Assembly: GCA_964633845.1 (NCBI GenBank)
Contig: CAZWLA010000004.1
Location: forward strand, 1-61,445
Direction: 5' to 3'
DNA from: JADHTT01 sp964633845
GTDB taxonomy: Bacteria > Campylobacterota > Campylobacteria > Campylobacterales > Arcobacteraceae
DNA: 61,445 nt
In this document: piece after piece, positions 1-8,406 of the stretch
Layout: every line of letters starts with the position of its first letter
Numbering within the stretch: the stretch's first letter is position 1
Notes under the pieces: generated by a model
Seen by the model: the letters and a program-made list of their open reading frames with translations, nothing else
Told to the model about the DNA's origin: nothing
Database searches by the model: none
Made by a program: the position numbers and the translations under genes

Positions 1-52
1 TTTTAGCAGAATTATTCCGTTTTAGTTAGTCCAACTTTTGGGGAGGCTTACA
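1..52. mobile_element. Terminus of an IS3-family-like insertion sequence (partial)
   Basis: Read on the minus strand from position 52 inward, the sequence begins TGTAAGCCTCCCCAAAAGTT and continues GGACTAA. This resembles the terminal inverted repeats of IS3/IS150-group elements (TG, then a C-rich stretch, AAAAGTTGGAC). The PAS-domain reading frame to the right is cut off exactly at this boundary. Only one end is in the window. The transposase and other inverted repeat lie outside, so the family is a recognition call from the end sequence, not proven. Confidence 0.6.
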
Positions 53-242
53 GTTCACTTTCTTTGTATCCAGCCATATCCATAAATATCTGATTACAAT
101 AAGTAATTATACCTTTTGTATCTGTTTTAGAAACGATAAAATCATTTTGATCCATTATTTTTTCATCATTTATTGGTGTAGTATGTGGTTTGTGTATGCT
201 AAATAGCCCTTCTGTAGCAGTATAATAATTTATTGTACTTAT
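48..242 (-). pseudogene. 5' remnant of a single-PAS-domain sensor protein, cut by the insertion sequence
   Basis: On the minus strand, from 242 down, the frame reads NYYTATEGLFSIHKPHTTP, then DFIVSKTDTKGIITYCNQIF and MDMAGYKESEL before stopping inside the insertion end. This is the start of the PAS proteins common in Campylobacterota and related to the aerotaxis (Aer) PAS domain, which are normally about 150-180 residues. About 64 codons remain. The expected start at 240-242 reads ATA rather than ATG, and a TAA lies a few codons upstream. The first in-frame ATG is at 153-155, within the conserved region. Loss of the start and truncation both point to a dead gene. The rest of the gene would lie beyond the IS, outside the window. 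Confidence 0.7.
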
Positions 243-356
243 CTTAAGTTTAAAAACTTATTATAATAAATATACATTTTGAATTATTATATTAAATTAT
301 GATAAAATTTGCAATTAATATAAAATATTTTAATTCAAAAAGGTGAAATAAGATCA
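243..356. other. AT-rich gap upstream of ribF
   Basis: This gap between the broken PAS gene and ribF is very AT-rich and holds no ORF or hairpin I would defend. A ribosome binding site (AAGGTG, near 340) precedes the ribF start by about 11 nt. Any ribF promoter must lie here, but the A/T runs offer several weak -10 candidates and I cannot choose one. Confidence 0.4.
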
Positions 357-1184
357 ATGAATAGTGAATCTATTTTAAAAAATAATATAAGTAGTATTGC
401 AATTGGTGGATTTGATGGTATGCATCGTGCACATCAAGAGTTATTTAATGTACTAGATGATAATGGTGCTATAGTAGCTATAGAAACTGGCTATGCAAAC
501 TTATCTCCAAATAAACATAGGGAAGACTATACCTCTTTACCTATATTTTATTATCCTTTGGAAGAGATTAAACATCTGCATGCAGATGAATTTGTAAAAT
601 TATTAATGCAACAATATCCTAAATTAGAAAAGATAGTTGTAGGATATGATTTTCATTTTGGAACAAAAGCAAAATATTCTACAGATGATTTGAAAAAGTT
701 GTTTGAAGGTGAGGTTATAGTTGTTGATGAAATAAGTTATAAAGATATTGCAGTTCATTCAAGAATTATAAGAGAATTCTTAAAAAATGGTGATATAAAA
801 CTGGCAAATGAACTTCTTAATAAGCCATATAGAATAAAAGGTGAAGTGATATCAGGACAAGGTCTAGGAAAGAAACAATTTGTACCCACGATTAATTTAG
901 ATATTCAAGAGTTTTTATTGCCAAAAGAAGCAATATATGTAACTAAAACAAGAGTAGATGATTTGTGGTATGAATCTGTGTCTTTTATAGGACATAGAAT
1001 TACAACTGATGGTAAATTTGCTGTAGAAACACATATTTTAAATAAAGACATTTCAGTAAAAGATCCTAATGTAGCAATTGAATTTCATGATAGAGTGCGG
1101 GATAATAGAAAGTTTTTTGAATATGATGATTTAAAACAGCAGATCCTAAAGGATATAGAGCAAGCAAATAATTACTTCAAGTAA
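357..1184 (+). CDS. ribF: Bifunctional riboflavin kinase / FAD synthetase
   Basis: RibF phosphorylates riboflavin to FMN and adenylylates FMN to FAD in the cytoplasm. The N-terminal nucleotidyltransferase half shows GGFDGMHRAHQ (residues ~18-28), the family's GxFDGxHxxH signature, and a second motif VGYDFHFG around residue 95. The C-terminal riboflavin kinase half starts near residue 155 with KGEVISGQGLGKKQF, then PTINLD, the conserved PTxN substrate motif. At 275 residues it is slightly short of the ~300 typical of the family. It opens a same-strand run with cmoA and bcp, with a 21-nt gap to cmoA. Confidence 0.93.
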   Translation: MNSESILKNNISSIAIGGFDGMHRAHQELFNVLDDNGAIVAIETGYANLSPNKHREDYTSLPIFYYPLEEIKHLHADEFVKLLMQQYPKLEKIVVGYDFHFGTKAKYSTDDLKKLFEGEVIVVDEISYKDIAVHSRIIREFLKNGDIKLANELLNKPYRIKGEVISGQGLGKKQFVPTINLDIQEFLLPKEAIYVTKTRVDDLWYESVSFIGHRITTDGKFAVETHILNKDISVKDPNVAIEFHDRVRDNRKFFEYDDLKQQILKDIEQANNYFK

Positions 1185-1205
1185 TTATTAGATATAATCA
1201 CCTTT

Positions 1206-1922
1206 ATGAGTGAAAGTAAAGATAAAGTTTTTCAAAATAAAATAGCAAAACAATTTGAATTTGATGAGGCAGTTGCTAGTGTATTTGATGATATGCTTGA
1301 TAGATCGGTGCCGTATTATAAGCAGAGTTTAGAATTAACTAATAGTTTTGCTCTAAAATATCTAGAAAAAGATGATAAAGTATTTGACCTTGGTTGTTCA
1401 ACTGCATCTACTTTAATAGCTTTAGCGCAAAAGTCAACAGTACATTTAAATCTTATAGGTATCGATAATTCAGAAGCAATGCTCGCTCGTGCTAAAAGAA
1501 AAACAAATGCTTTTAATATAGATATAGATCTAATATGTGAAGATATTTTTAATGTAGATATATCTGGTGCTAAGGTTGTAATAGCAAACTATACTCTTCA
1601 GTTTATAAGGCCTTTACAAAGAGAAAAACTAATAGCTAAAATATATGATGGCCTAGAAGATGGTGGAATATTTATATTTAGTGAAAAGATTATCTATGAT
1701 GATAAAATATTTAATAAGCATTGTATAGATGAATATTATGATCTTAAAAAAACTCAAGGCTATAGTGAATTTGAAATATCTCAAAAAAGAGAAGCTTTAG
1801 AAAATGTATTGATACCATATAGTGAAGATGAAAATAAAAAGATGATCAAAGATGCAGGATTTAAGTCTTGTCAAACAATATTTAAGTGGGTTAATTTTAG
1901 CACATTTATAGCATTTAAATAG
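1206..1922 (+). CDS. cmoA: Carboxy-S-adenosyl-L-methionine synthase
   Basis: CmoA makes carboxy-SAM from SAM and prephenate. CmoB uses it to form 5-carboxymethoxyuridine (cmo5U) at the wobble position of tRNAs. The protein has the class I methyltransferase fold, with VFDLGCSTASTLIAL (~residues 59-73) as the SAM-binding glycine motif and GIDNSEAMLARAKRK as motif II. The N-terminus (DKVFQNKIAKQFEFDEAVASVFDDML) is characteristic of CmoA. Its 238 residues match the family. CmoB is not in this window. The gap to bcp is 11 nt, so the two are probably cotranscribed. Confidence 0.93.
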   Translation: MSESKDKVFQNKIAKQFEFDEAVASVFDDMLDRSVPYYKQSLELTNSFALKYLEKDDKVFDLGCSTASTLIALAQKSTVHLNLIGIDNSEAMLARAKRKTNAFNIDIDLICEDIFNVDISGAKVVIANYTLQFIRPLQREKLIAKIYDGLEDGGIFIFSEKIIYDDKIFNKHCIDEYYDLKKTQGYSEFEISQKREALENVLIPYSEDENKKMIKDAGFKSCQTIFKWVNFSTFIAFK

Positions 1923-1933
1923 AAGAGGAAAAT

Positions 1934-2446
1934 ATGATAGTTGAAGTTGGAGTGAAAGCACCAGAATTTTGTATACCAAATCAAGATGAGGTAGAGATTT
2001 GTCTGCGAGACTTAAAAGGTAAATGGATTGTATTGTATTTTTATCCAAGAGATAATACTCCTGGATGTACTACTCAAGCATGCGACTTTACAGCACAGCA
2101 AGAACAATATGAAGATTTGGATGCAGTAATACTTGGTGTTAGTCCAGATAGTCCTAAAAAGCATCAAAATTTTATATCTAAAAAAGATCTTGAGATTACA
2201 TTATTAGCAGATGAAGATAAAAGTGTGTGTGAATCATACGGTGTATGGCAACTTAAAAAATTTATGGGTAGAGAATCTATGGGTGTTGTAAGGTCAACAT
2301 TTATTATTGATCCTTCTGGAAATATAGCTGCTGCTTGGGAAAAAGTGAGTGTACGAAAAAAGCGAAAGAAAAATGGTGAGACAATAGAGACACTTCATGT
2401 AGATGTAGTTAGAGAAAAATTAGAGGAGTTAAAAAACAATGGGTAG
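1934..2446 (+). CDS. bcp: Thioredoxin-dependent thiol peroxidase (Bcp/PrxQ-type peroxiredoxin)
   Basis: This peroxiredoxin reduces hydrogen peroxide and organic hydroperoxides using thioredoxin. The peroxidatic cysteine is C45 in DNTPGCTTQAC and the resolving cysteine is C50, five residues later, as in PrxQ/Bcp enzymes. FYPRD just upstream and the VRSTFIIDPSG strand near residue 120 are also typical. It has no signal peptide, so it is cytoplasmic. The reading frame overlaps yebC by 8 nt, which suggests translational coupling. Confidence 0.93.
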   Translation: MIVEVGVKAPEFCIPNQDEVEICLRDLKGKWIVLYFYPRDNTPGCTTQACDFTAQQEQYEDLDAVILGVSPDSPKKHQNFISKKDLEITLLADEDKSVCESYGVWQLKKFMGRESMGVVRSTFIIDPSGNIAAAWEKVSVRKKRKKNGETIETLHVDVVREKLEELKNNG

Positions 2447-3146
2447 AGCATTTGAATATAGAAAAGCAGCAAAGATGAAAAGATGGGGAAATATGTCAAA
2501 AGTATTTCCGAAGTTATCAAAGGCTATTACAATAGCAGCAAAATCAGGTGTTCCTGATCCAGATATGAACCCAGCTCTTAGAACAGCAATTATCAATGCT
2601 AAAGCTGAAAATATGCCAAAAGATAATATAGATGCAGCAATTAAAAGAGCAACAGCAAAAGATGCAGCAAATTTAAGTGAAGTAAACTATGAAGGTAAAT
2701 CTGCTGGTGGTGTACTTGTATTTATAGAAACCGCAACAGATAATACTACAAGAACAGTAGCAAATATAAAAGATATATTTAAAAAAGCAAAGGGTTCTGT
2801 GGTACCAAATGGATCTTTGGAATTTATGTTTGATAGAAAAGCAGTAATTGAGATTAAAAAGCCTGATATGGATATTGAAGAGTTAGAGCTAGAGATGATT
2901 GATTATGGTTGGGAGTCATTTGAAGAAGATGAAGAGATCTTATATGTATATGGAGATTATACAGACTTTGGTAGCTTAAATGAAGGTTTCGAAAAATTAG
3001 GCGTTGAAGTAGTAAAAGCAACACTTCAAAGAATATCAAATAATCCAAAAGATGTAGATGATGAGACAATGGAAGACCTTGAAAAGCTAATTGAAAAACT
3101 TGAAGACGATGAGGATGTGCAAACAGTTTATACAAACTTAGCATAA
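2439..3146 (+). CDS. yebC: YebC/PmpR family DNA-binding regulatory protein
   Basis: The family was long annotated as a transcriptional regulator. Members are now also linked to relief of ribosome stalling, so the function here is left open. The start MGRAFEYRKAAKMKRWGNMS, the block RTAIINAKAENMPKDNI (~residues 47-63), the YEGKSAGGVLVFIE stretch and an acidic C-terminal helix are diagnostic. The 235 residues are normal for the family. The start overlaps the end of bcp by 8 nt, and proC follows after 19 nt. Confidence 0.92.
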   Translation: MGRAFEYRKAAKMKRWGNMSKVFPKLSKAITIAAKSGVPDPDMNPALRTAIINAKAENMPKDNIDAAIKRATAKDAANLSEVNYEGKSAGGVLVFIETATDNTTRTVANIKDIFKKAKGSVVPNGSLEFMFDRKAVIEIKKPDMDIEELELEMIDYGWESFEEDEEILYVYGDYTDFGSLNEGFEKLGVEVVKATLQRISNNPKDVDDETMEDLEKLIEKLEDDEDVQTVYTNLA

Positions 3147-3165
3147 TTATATAAAGGGGCAATTT

Positions 3166-3933
3166 ATGAAGTTAACATTTATAGGTAATGGAAATATGGC
3201 TAAATCTTTAATGAAAGGTTTAGTCTCAACATATGAGATTGAAGTAATTGGTAGAAATGAAAAATCATTAAACGAACTTCAAAAAGAGATGCCAAATATC
3301 ACTACAAAGATTATAAGTGAAAATGAAGATATCTCTGGAAAAAATATTATACTATGTGTTAAACCATATTCTTTACATGATCTTGCTCCAAAACTAAGTG
3401 GAAGTGCTGATGTTATTTATTCTGTACTTGCAGGAACTTCAATAGAGAGTTTAAAATCAAATCTTAATGCTAAAAAATACATAAGAACTATGCCAAATTT
3501 GGGTGCAGCATATTTGAAATCTATGACAACTATAACTGGTGATGAGTCTATTAGAGAGCAATCTTTGGAGATATTTAATAAAATAGGATCGACATTGTGG
3601 TTAGATAGTGAAAATGAACTGGACATTGCTACAGGATTAGCTGGTAGTGGACCAGCATTTTTAGCTTTAGTTGCAGAATCATTAGCTGATGGTGCTGTAA
3701 ATGCTGGACTTAAGAGAGTTGATGCACAAACACTTACGCAGGGTCTTTTTGATGGATTTGCACCACTATTAGCCGATCAAAAACCAGCCGATATAAAAGA
3801 TTGTGTTATGTCTCCAGGTGGTACAACAGCAGCAGGATATGCAGCACTTGAAGATGGTAATGTAAGAAATTCTATGATAAATGCTATTAAAGCAGCATAC
3901 GATAAAGCACTAGAATTAAAAAATAAAAATTAA
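3166..3933 (+). CDS. proC: Pyrroline-5-carboxylate reductase
   Basis: ProC performs the last step of proline synthesis, reducing pyrroline-5-carboxylate with NAD(P)H. The N-terminal Rossmann fold begins MKLTFIGNGNMAKSL, where GNGNMA is the dinucleotide-binding turn. The C-terminal dimerisation domain carries GLAGSGPAFL (~residue 162) and the signature MSPGGTTAAGYAALE (~residues 215-229). It is 255 residues, within the usual range. A ppnP gene follows after 10 nt and proA comes next, so two proline enzymes share a cluster. Confidence 0.93.
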   Translation: MKLTFIGNGNMAKSLMKGLVSTYEIEVIGRNEKSLNELQKEMPNITTKIISENEDISGKNIILCVKPYSLHDLAPKLSGSADVIYSVLAGTSIESLKSNLNAKKYIRTMPNLGAAYLKSMTTITGDESIREQSLEIFNKIGSTLWLDSENELDIATGLAGSGPAFLALVAESLADGAVNAGLKRVDAQTLTQGLFDGFAPLLADQKPADIKDCVMSPGGTTAAGYAALEDGNVRNSMINAIKAAYDKALELKNKN

Positions 3934-3943
3934 GGAAATTAAA

Positions 3944-4261
3944 ATGGAAGAACTAAAAAATATAACAATTAAAAAAGAAGCAAATATCTATTATGATGGA
4001 AAAGTTACAAGTAGAAGTATAGTGCTTGAAGATGGTAGTGTTCAATCACTTGGTATTATGCTTCCAGGTGAATATACATTTGGTACAGATGCAGCTGAAA
4101 TTATGGAGATGATGAGTGGAGAGCTTGAGATTAGACTTCCAGGTGAGACAGAATTTAAGACATTATCTACTCCAGAGACTTTTAATGTTCCTGCAAATTC
4201 ATCATTTGATCTTAAAATTCATACAGTTACTGATTATTGCTGTAGTTATATTCAAGACTAA
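3944..4261 (+). CDS. ppnP: Pyrimidine/purine nucleoside phosphorylase (PpnP, former DUF1255)
   Basis: PpnP is a small cupin enzyme that phosphorolyses several nucleosides. The 105-residue length and the motifs GVMLPGEYTFGT-like (here GIMLPGEYTFGTDAAEIMEM), SGELEIRLPGE and TFNVPANSSFDL match the single-domain cupin family. It lies between proC and proA with short gaps and may ride in the same transcript. No metabolic link to proline is evident. Confidence 0.85.
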   Translation: MEELKNITIKKEANIYYDGKVTSRSIVLEDGSVQSLGIMLPGEYTFGTDAAEIMEMMSGELEIRLPGETEFKTLSTPETFNVPANSSFDLKIHTVTDYCCSYIQD

Positions 4262-4284
4262 AAAATACAATACTAGGAGAGGTG

Positions 4285-5520
4285 ATGGAGCAATTTTTAA
4301 AAGATGCAAAAGAGGCTAGTGGAATTGTATCTACTTTAAGTGGATCAGTAAAAAATAAAGTTTTACATGATATGGCTGATGCTTTAGTAAATAATATTTC
4401 TAGAATTGAAGAAGAAAATAAAAAAGATATTGAAGCTGGAAAGATAAATCATCTAAGTTCGGCTTTGATGGATAGATTACTTCTAAATGAAGCTAGAATT
4501 AATGATATGGCAACAGCTATTAAAGATATTGCTGCATTAAAAGAGCCTGTAGGTAAAATCCATGAAGGTTGGACAACTGAAAGTGGTCTTAATATTCAAA
4601 AAGTCTCAGTTCCTATTGGTGTAATAGGGATTATCTATGAATCAAGACCAAATGTAACATCCGATACAGCAGCACTATGTCTAAAAAGTGGAAATGTATG
4701 TATATTAAAAGGTGGTAAAGAAGCACTATATAGCAATACAATCATTGCGAAAGTTTTACAAGAGGCTATAATTAAAAATAATCTTCCAAAAGCTTTAGTA
4801 TCTTTACTTCCTGATTCAAGTAGAGAAGGTGTAGCAAATTTAATTAAGCAAGACGAATATGTAGATCTTATAATTCCAAGAGGTGGATCAGCACTTATTA
4901 AGTATATAAGTGAAAACTCATCAGTACCTGTAGTAAAACATGATAAAGGTTTATGTCATACATATATACATAAAGATGCAAATATACAAAAAGCACTTGA
5001 TGTATCGATCAATGCAAAATGTAGAAGAGCAGGAATCTGTGGAGCTATGGAAACAATGCTTGTAGATGAAGAGATTGCAAAAGATATTTTACCACTACTA
5101 AAAGAGCAGTTTGATAAATATGATACTGAACTTAGAGGTTGTAATCAAACACAAAACATTATAGATGTAAATGAAGCAAATGATGAAGATTGGAATACAG
5201 AATATTTAGAAAATATTTTATCTATTAAAATTGTATCAAATGTTACTGAAGCAATTGAACATATTAGACAATATGGATCTGATCATTCAGATGCAATAAT
5301 TACAGAAAACTATACAGATGCAGAGCAGTTTTTAAATAGTGTAGATTCTGCTTGTGTGTATTTAAATGCTTCAACACAATTTACAGATGGTGGACAGTTT
5401 GGATTTGGTGCTGAGGTTGGAATATCAACTAATAAACTTCACGCAAGAGGGCCTATGGGAATTAATGAGCTTACAACTTATAAGTTTAAGATATTAGGTA
5501 GTGGTAATACAAGACCTTAA
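4285..5520 (+). CDS. proA: Gamma-glutamyl phosphate reductase (glutamate-5-semialdehyde dehydrogenase)
   Basis: ProA reduces gamma-glutamyl phosphate to glutamate-5-semialdehyde with NADPH, the second step of proline synthesis. The aldehyde dehydrogenase-like protein shows PIGVIGIIYESRPNVT (~residues 109-124), LKGGKEAL and the catalytic-cysteine region RRAGICGAMETMLV (~residues 250-263). The ATG at 4285 is preferred over the adjacent in-frame GTG at 4282, because AGGAGA at 4275-4280 stands 4 nt from the ATG and only 1 nt from the GTG. That gives 411 residues. No proB is present in the window. Confidence 0.93.
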   Translation: MEQFLKDAKEASGIVSTLSGSVKNKVLHDMADALVNNISRIEEENKKDIEAGKINHLSSALMDRLLLNEARINDMATAIKDIAALKEPVGKIHEGWTTESGLNIQKVSVPIGVIGIIYESRPNVTSDTAALCLKSGNVCILKGGKEALYSNTIIAKVLQEAIIKNNLPKALVSLLPDSSREGVANLIKQDEYVDLIIPRGGSALIKYISENSSVPVVKHDKGLCHTYIHKDANIQKALDVSINAKCRRAGICGAMETMLVDEEIAKDILPLLKEQFDKYDTELRGCNQTQNIIDVNEANDEDWNTEYLENILSIKIVSNVTEAIEHIRQYGSDHSDAIITENYTDAEQFLNSVDSACVYLNASTQFTDGGQFGFGAEVGISTNKLHARGPMGINELTTYKFKILGSGNTRP

Positions 5521-5530
5521 ACAAAAGCCT

Positions 5531-6199
5531 CTATTTAGAATTTATTTTAAAACTTCTTGAGAGTTTAAAGAATTTATTTAAACTCTTCTCCTCTTTATAT
5601 CCAATATCATATGATATCTTTTCAAGATAATGTGATATTTGCTTTACGGATAATCCTGTCCTTTTAGCATATTTCTTAATCACGTATTGAGGAATTTTTA
5701 CTTTTGCGTTTACAAAATTATTTGCAAGTTCTTCAATAACTTTTCCATTTTTTGTATAGCATAATCTAGCAAATACAAATGGTAATTTATGTTCTTGATG
5801 CCACTTTTGAGCTAAGTCTACAAACTTTTCATTATTGTCTTGGTAATAGTATTGTAGTGCTTTGTCTCCAATGATAATTTTTCCTTTTTCATCTAGAACT
5901 TGTGCTAAGATATTTGATGTATCTGACTGAGTATCTTTTGAAAAATTGCCAGGTATTGAAAGTACAGATAGTACCTCTTTTTTTGCTACTATGCCTATAT
6001 TTGTACACTTACATTTTTGTGATTTGATACTTGAGATAAATGCACCATCGACTCGTCTTTTATGAAAATCTTTATTAATTTTTGATGGATATGATTTTTT
6101 ATAGTTGATGATAGCTTTTGTTTGTGAAGAGTTGATGTTTTTTTTAATATACACATAAAATGGTATAAGATTTATAAAATCAATTTTTGCAAATATCAA
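5531..6199 (-). CDS. mqnA: Chorismate dehydratase (menaquinone synthesis, futalosine pathway)
   Basis: MqnA dehydrates chorismate to 3-enolpyruvylbenzoate, the entry step of the futalosine route to menaquinone that Campylobacterota use. The protein has the periplasmic-binding-protein-like MqnA fold. Visible features are the N-terminal KIDFINLIPFYVYIK, the substrate-pocket stretch KRRVDGAFISSI and GDKALQYY near the middle. It is 222 residues, short but normal for this phylum. The start is a TTG at 6197-6199, with AAAGGG about 8 nt upstream. It is convergent with proA and divergent from the symporter gene. Confidence 0.8.
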   Translation of the reverse strand: MIFAKIDFINLIPFYVYIKKNINSSQTKAIINYKKSYPSKINKDFHKRRVDGAFISSIKSQKCKCTNIGIVAKKEVLSVLSIPGNFSKDTQSDTSNILAQVLDEKGKIIIGDKALQYYYQDNNEKFVDLAQKWHQEHKLPFVFARLCYTKNGKVIEELANNFVNAKVKIPQYVIKKYAKRTGLSVKQISHYLEKISYDIGYKEEKSLNKFFKLSRSFKINSK

Positions 6200-6224
6200 A
6201 CAGATGCCCTTTAATGAATTTCAT

Positions 6225-6231
6225 GTATAAT
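6225..6231 (+). promoter_or_regulatory. Probable promoter -10 box for the symporter gene
   Basis: A perfect TATAAT at 6226-6231 is preceded by TG (TGTATAAT), an extended -10 element. It lies in the 61-nt gap between divergent mqnA and the symporter and would start RNA about 24 nt upstream of the symporter ATG. No clear -35 is visible, which is usual for sigma-70 promoters in Campylobacterota. Confidence 0.5.
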
Positions 6232-6260
6232 ATCTTAATATTTATTACAAAAGGTTAACG

Positions 6261-7706
6261 ATGTCTGAGTTTTTTAATAGTATCAGTAGTTTTTTAGAGA
6301 TGATACTATTTTTTGATATTTTATTTGGGGCAGTTGATGGTGCATCTATTCCATTTTTGGTTGCTTGGCTTATAGCTGGTGGAGTTTATTTAACTATAAA
6401 AATGGAGTTTGTAGGGTTTAAATACTTTGGACATGCTTTTGATATTGTTAGAGGAAAATATGCTACAAAAGACGATAAAGGTTTGATTCCACCATTTGGA
6501 TCATTGACCACTGCACTTAGTGCTACTGTTGGTCTTGGTAATATAGCTGGTGTTGCACTTGCTGTATCCTTAGGTGGGCCAGGTGCAACATTTTGGATGA
6601 TTTTTGCTGGCTTTTTAGGTATGAGTTTAAAATTTACAGAGGTTACATTATCTCTACAGCATAGAGAATTTTTAAAAGATGGTACAGTTATGGGTGGAGC
6701 TATGGAGTACCTATCAAAAGGTTTTGCAGCTAAAGGGTATGCAACTTTAGGAAAAGTATTAGCTATTGTATTTGCATTTTTTATGATAGGTGGAGCAATT
6801 GGTGGAGGTAATGTTTTCCAAATTTCTCAAGCTGCAGGTGCTATTGGTGAGCAGGTACCATTTTTTAAAGATAATGCAGTAGTATTTGGCATCATAGTTG
6901 CAACAATGGTTGGGCTTGTGATTATTGGTGGGATAAAAAGGATAGCAAGTATTACAGAAAGACTTGTACCTATGATGGCTATTATATATGTTAGCGCATC
7001 TATGTGGATACTAGCGGTACATTATGATCAAATTGGTAATGCATTTGGATTAATATTTAGTGAGGCATTTACAAATAATGCACTATATGGTGGTATAGCT
7101 GGAATAATTATACAAGGATTTCAAAGAGCAGTATTCTCAAGTGAAGCAGGTCTTGGATCATCACCAGTTGCACATGCTCCAGCAAAGACAAAATACCCAG
7201 TAAGACAAGGATTTGTAGCACTTTATGAACCATTTATAGATACCATAGTGATATGTACAATGACTGCACTTGTGATTATAATTACAGGAGTTTATGATCC
7301 ATCTGGAGCTAATTCATCTTTAATTGAAGCTAGACAAGGTGCTGCACTTACATCTGTAGCATATGGTACAGTAATATCTTGGTTCCCTGCAGTACTTTCT
7401 ATATCTATAGTATTATTTGCATTTTCAACTATGATCTCTTGGTCATATTATGGAGAAAGAGCTTGGGTATACTTATTTGGTTCAAAATATTCTATAGTAT
7501 ATAAAATTATGTTTGTAATTTTAACAATAGTAGGAACTATAGTAAGTGCAGATATATTAGTTAATCTTAGTTTTATGCTTCTTCTTGCGATGGCATTGCC
7601 AAATATTCTTGGATTATTTGTACTAAGTAGTGATGTAAAAAGAGAGTTAATAGAATATGAAAGTAAGCTAAAAAGTGGTAAACTTGATGCAGAAAGAATT
7701 AGATAA
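6261..7706 (+). CDS. Alanine/glycine:cation symporter (AGCS family)
   Basis: This inner-membrane carrier takes up alanine or glycine with sodium or protons. The AGCS signature is clear: TTALSATVGLGNIAGVALA (~residues 84-102), then GGPGATFWM, and a second conserved block QRAVFSSEAGLGSSPVAHA (~residues 289-307). About ten hydrophobic segments are visible in 481 residues, as expected. The exact substrate cannot be read from the sequence. It has its own promoter and is followed 19 nt later by moaD. Confidence 0.9.
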   Translation: MSEFFNSISSFLEMILFFDILFGAVDGASIPFLVAWLIAGGVYLTIKMEFVGFKYFGHAFDIVRGKYATKDDKGLIPPFGSLTTALSATVGLGNIAGVALAVSLGGPGATFWMIFAGFLGMSLKFTEVTLSLQHREFLKDGTVMGGAMEYLSKGFAAKGYATLGKVLAIVFAFFMIGGAIGGGNVFQISQAAGAIGEQVPFFKDNAVVFGIIVATMVGLVIIGGIKRIASITERLVPMMAIIYVSASMWILAVHYDQIGNAFGLIFSEAFTNNALYGGIAGIIIQGFQRAVFSSEAGLGSSPVAHAPAKTKYPVRQGFVALYEPFIDTIVICTMTALVIIITGVYDPSGANSSLIEARQGAALTSVAYGTVISWFPAVLSISIVLFAFSTMISWSYYGERAWVYLFGSKYSIVYKIMFVILTIVGTIVSADILVNLSFMLLLAMALPNILGLFVLSSDVKRELIEYESKLKSGKLDAERIR

Positions 7707-7725
7707 TATTAGGAAAAAATAAAAG

Positions 7726-7947
7726 ATGATTACAATAGAATTTTTAGGGCCAATTGGTAAAGATGATATGAGTGTAGATATTACAAATCTATCACAATTA
7801 ACAGATATATTAAAAGATGAAGCAGATGTATCAACATGGCTAGAAAAAAGTGCCGTTGCAGTAAATGATACATTGGTGACATCAAAAGATGTAAAGCTTA
7901 ATGATGGAGATAAAGTATCACTTTTACCTCCTGTGTGTGGTGGTTGA
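7726..7947 (+). CDS. moaD: Molybdopterin synthase sulfur carrier subunit
   Basis: MoaD is a ubiquitin-like protein whose C-terminal Gly-Gly is thiocarboxylated and donates sulfur to precursor Z in molybdopterin synthesis. The 73-residue protein ends in LLPPVCGG, with the required terminal GG, and follows a beta-grasp pattern. moaE begins 3 nt after the stop, so the two synthase subunits are made together. Confidence 0.92.
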   Translation: MITIEFLGPIGKDDMSVDITNLSQLTDILKDEADVSTWLEKSAVAVNDTLVTSKDVKLNDGDKVSLLPPVCGG

Positions 7948-7950
7948 TTA

Positions 7951-8406
7951 ATGGATGCTGTAAATATTAAAGTAGAATTATTTGATGGTGATCTTCCTGT
8001 AGAGCAGATTACAAATGCTTGGTATGATCAGTTTAGATTATCAAATTATGGTGCAATTATCACATTTGTAGGAGTTGTGCGAGATGAAGATGGAATAGAT
8101 GGACTTAGTTTTGATATATATGAACCAATTCTAAATTCTTGGTTTGATGCTTGGCAAAAAAAGGCAAATGAAAAAAATGCAATAGTTTTAATGGCTCACT
8201 CAAAAGGTGATGTATTAAACCATACAAGTTCTTATATTGCTGCAGTTTGCTCACCAAAAAGAAGAGTAGCATTAGAGATGATAGATGAGTTTGTAGAAGA
8301 CTTTAAAGCACAAGCTCCTATTTGGAAATATGATATTATTGATGGTAAAAGAGAATATGCTGAAGATAGAAGTACAGCTATTATAGGTGCAGGGCTCTTA
8401 AGCTAA
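7951..8406 (+). CDS. moaE: Molybdopterin synthase catalytic subunit
   Basis: MoaE forms the heterotetrameric synthase with MoaD and adds the dithiolene sulfurs. Typical features are GAIITFVGVVRDEDG (~residues 34-48), the KGDVLNHTSSYIAAVCSPKR stretch and the catalytic lysine region APIWKYDIIDGKREY near the C-terminus. The 151 residues are normal. It directly follows moaD and abuts the next gene, whose ATG begins one base after the moaE stop. moeA at 35784 supplies a later step of the same cofactor pathway. Confidence 0.92.
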   Translation: MDAVNIKVELFDGDLPVEQITNAWYDQFRLSNYGAIITFVGVVRDEDGIDGLSFDIYEPILNSWFDAWQKKANEKNAIVLMAHSKGDVLNHTSSYIAAVCSPKRRVALEMIDEFVEDFKAQAPIWKYDIIDGKREYAEDRSTAIIGAGLLS

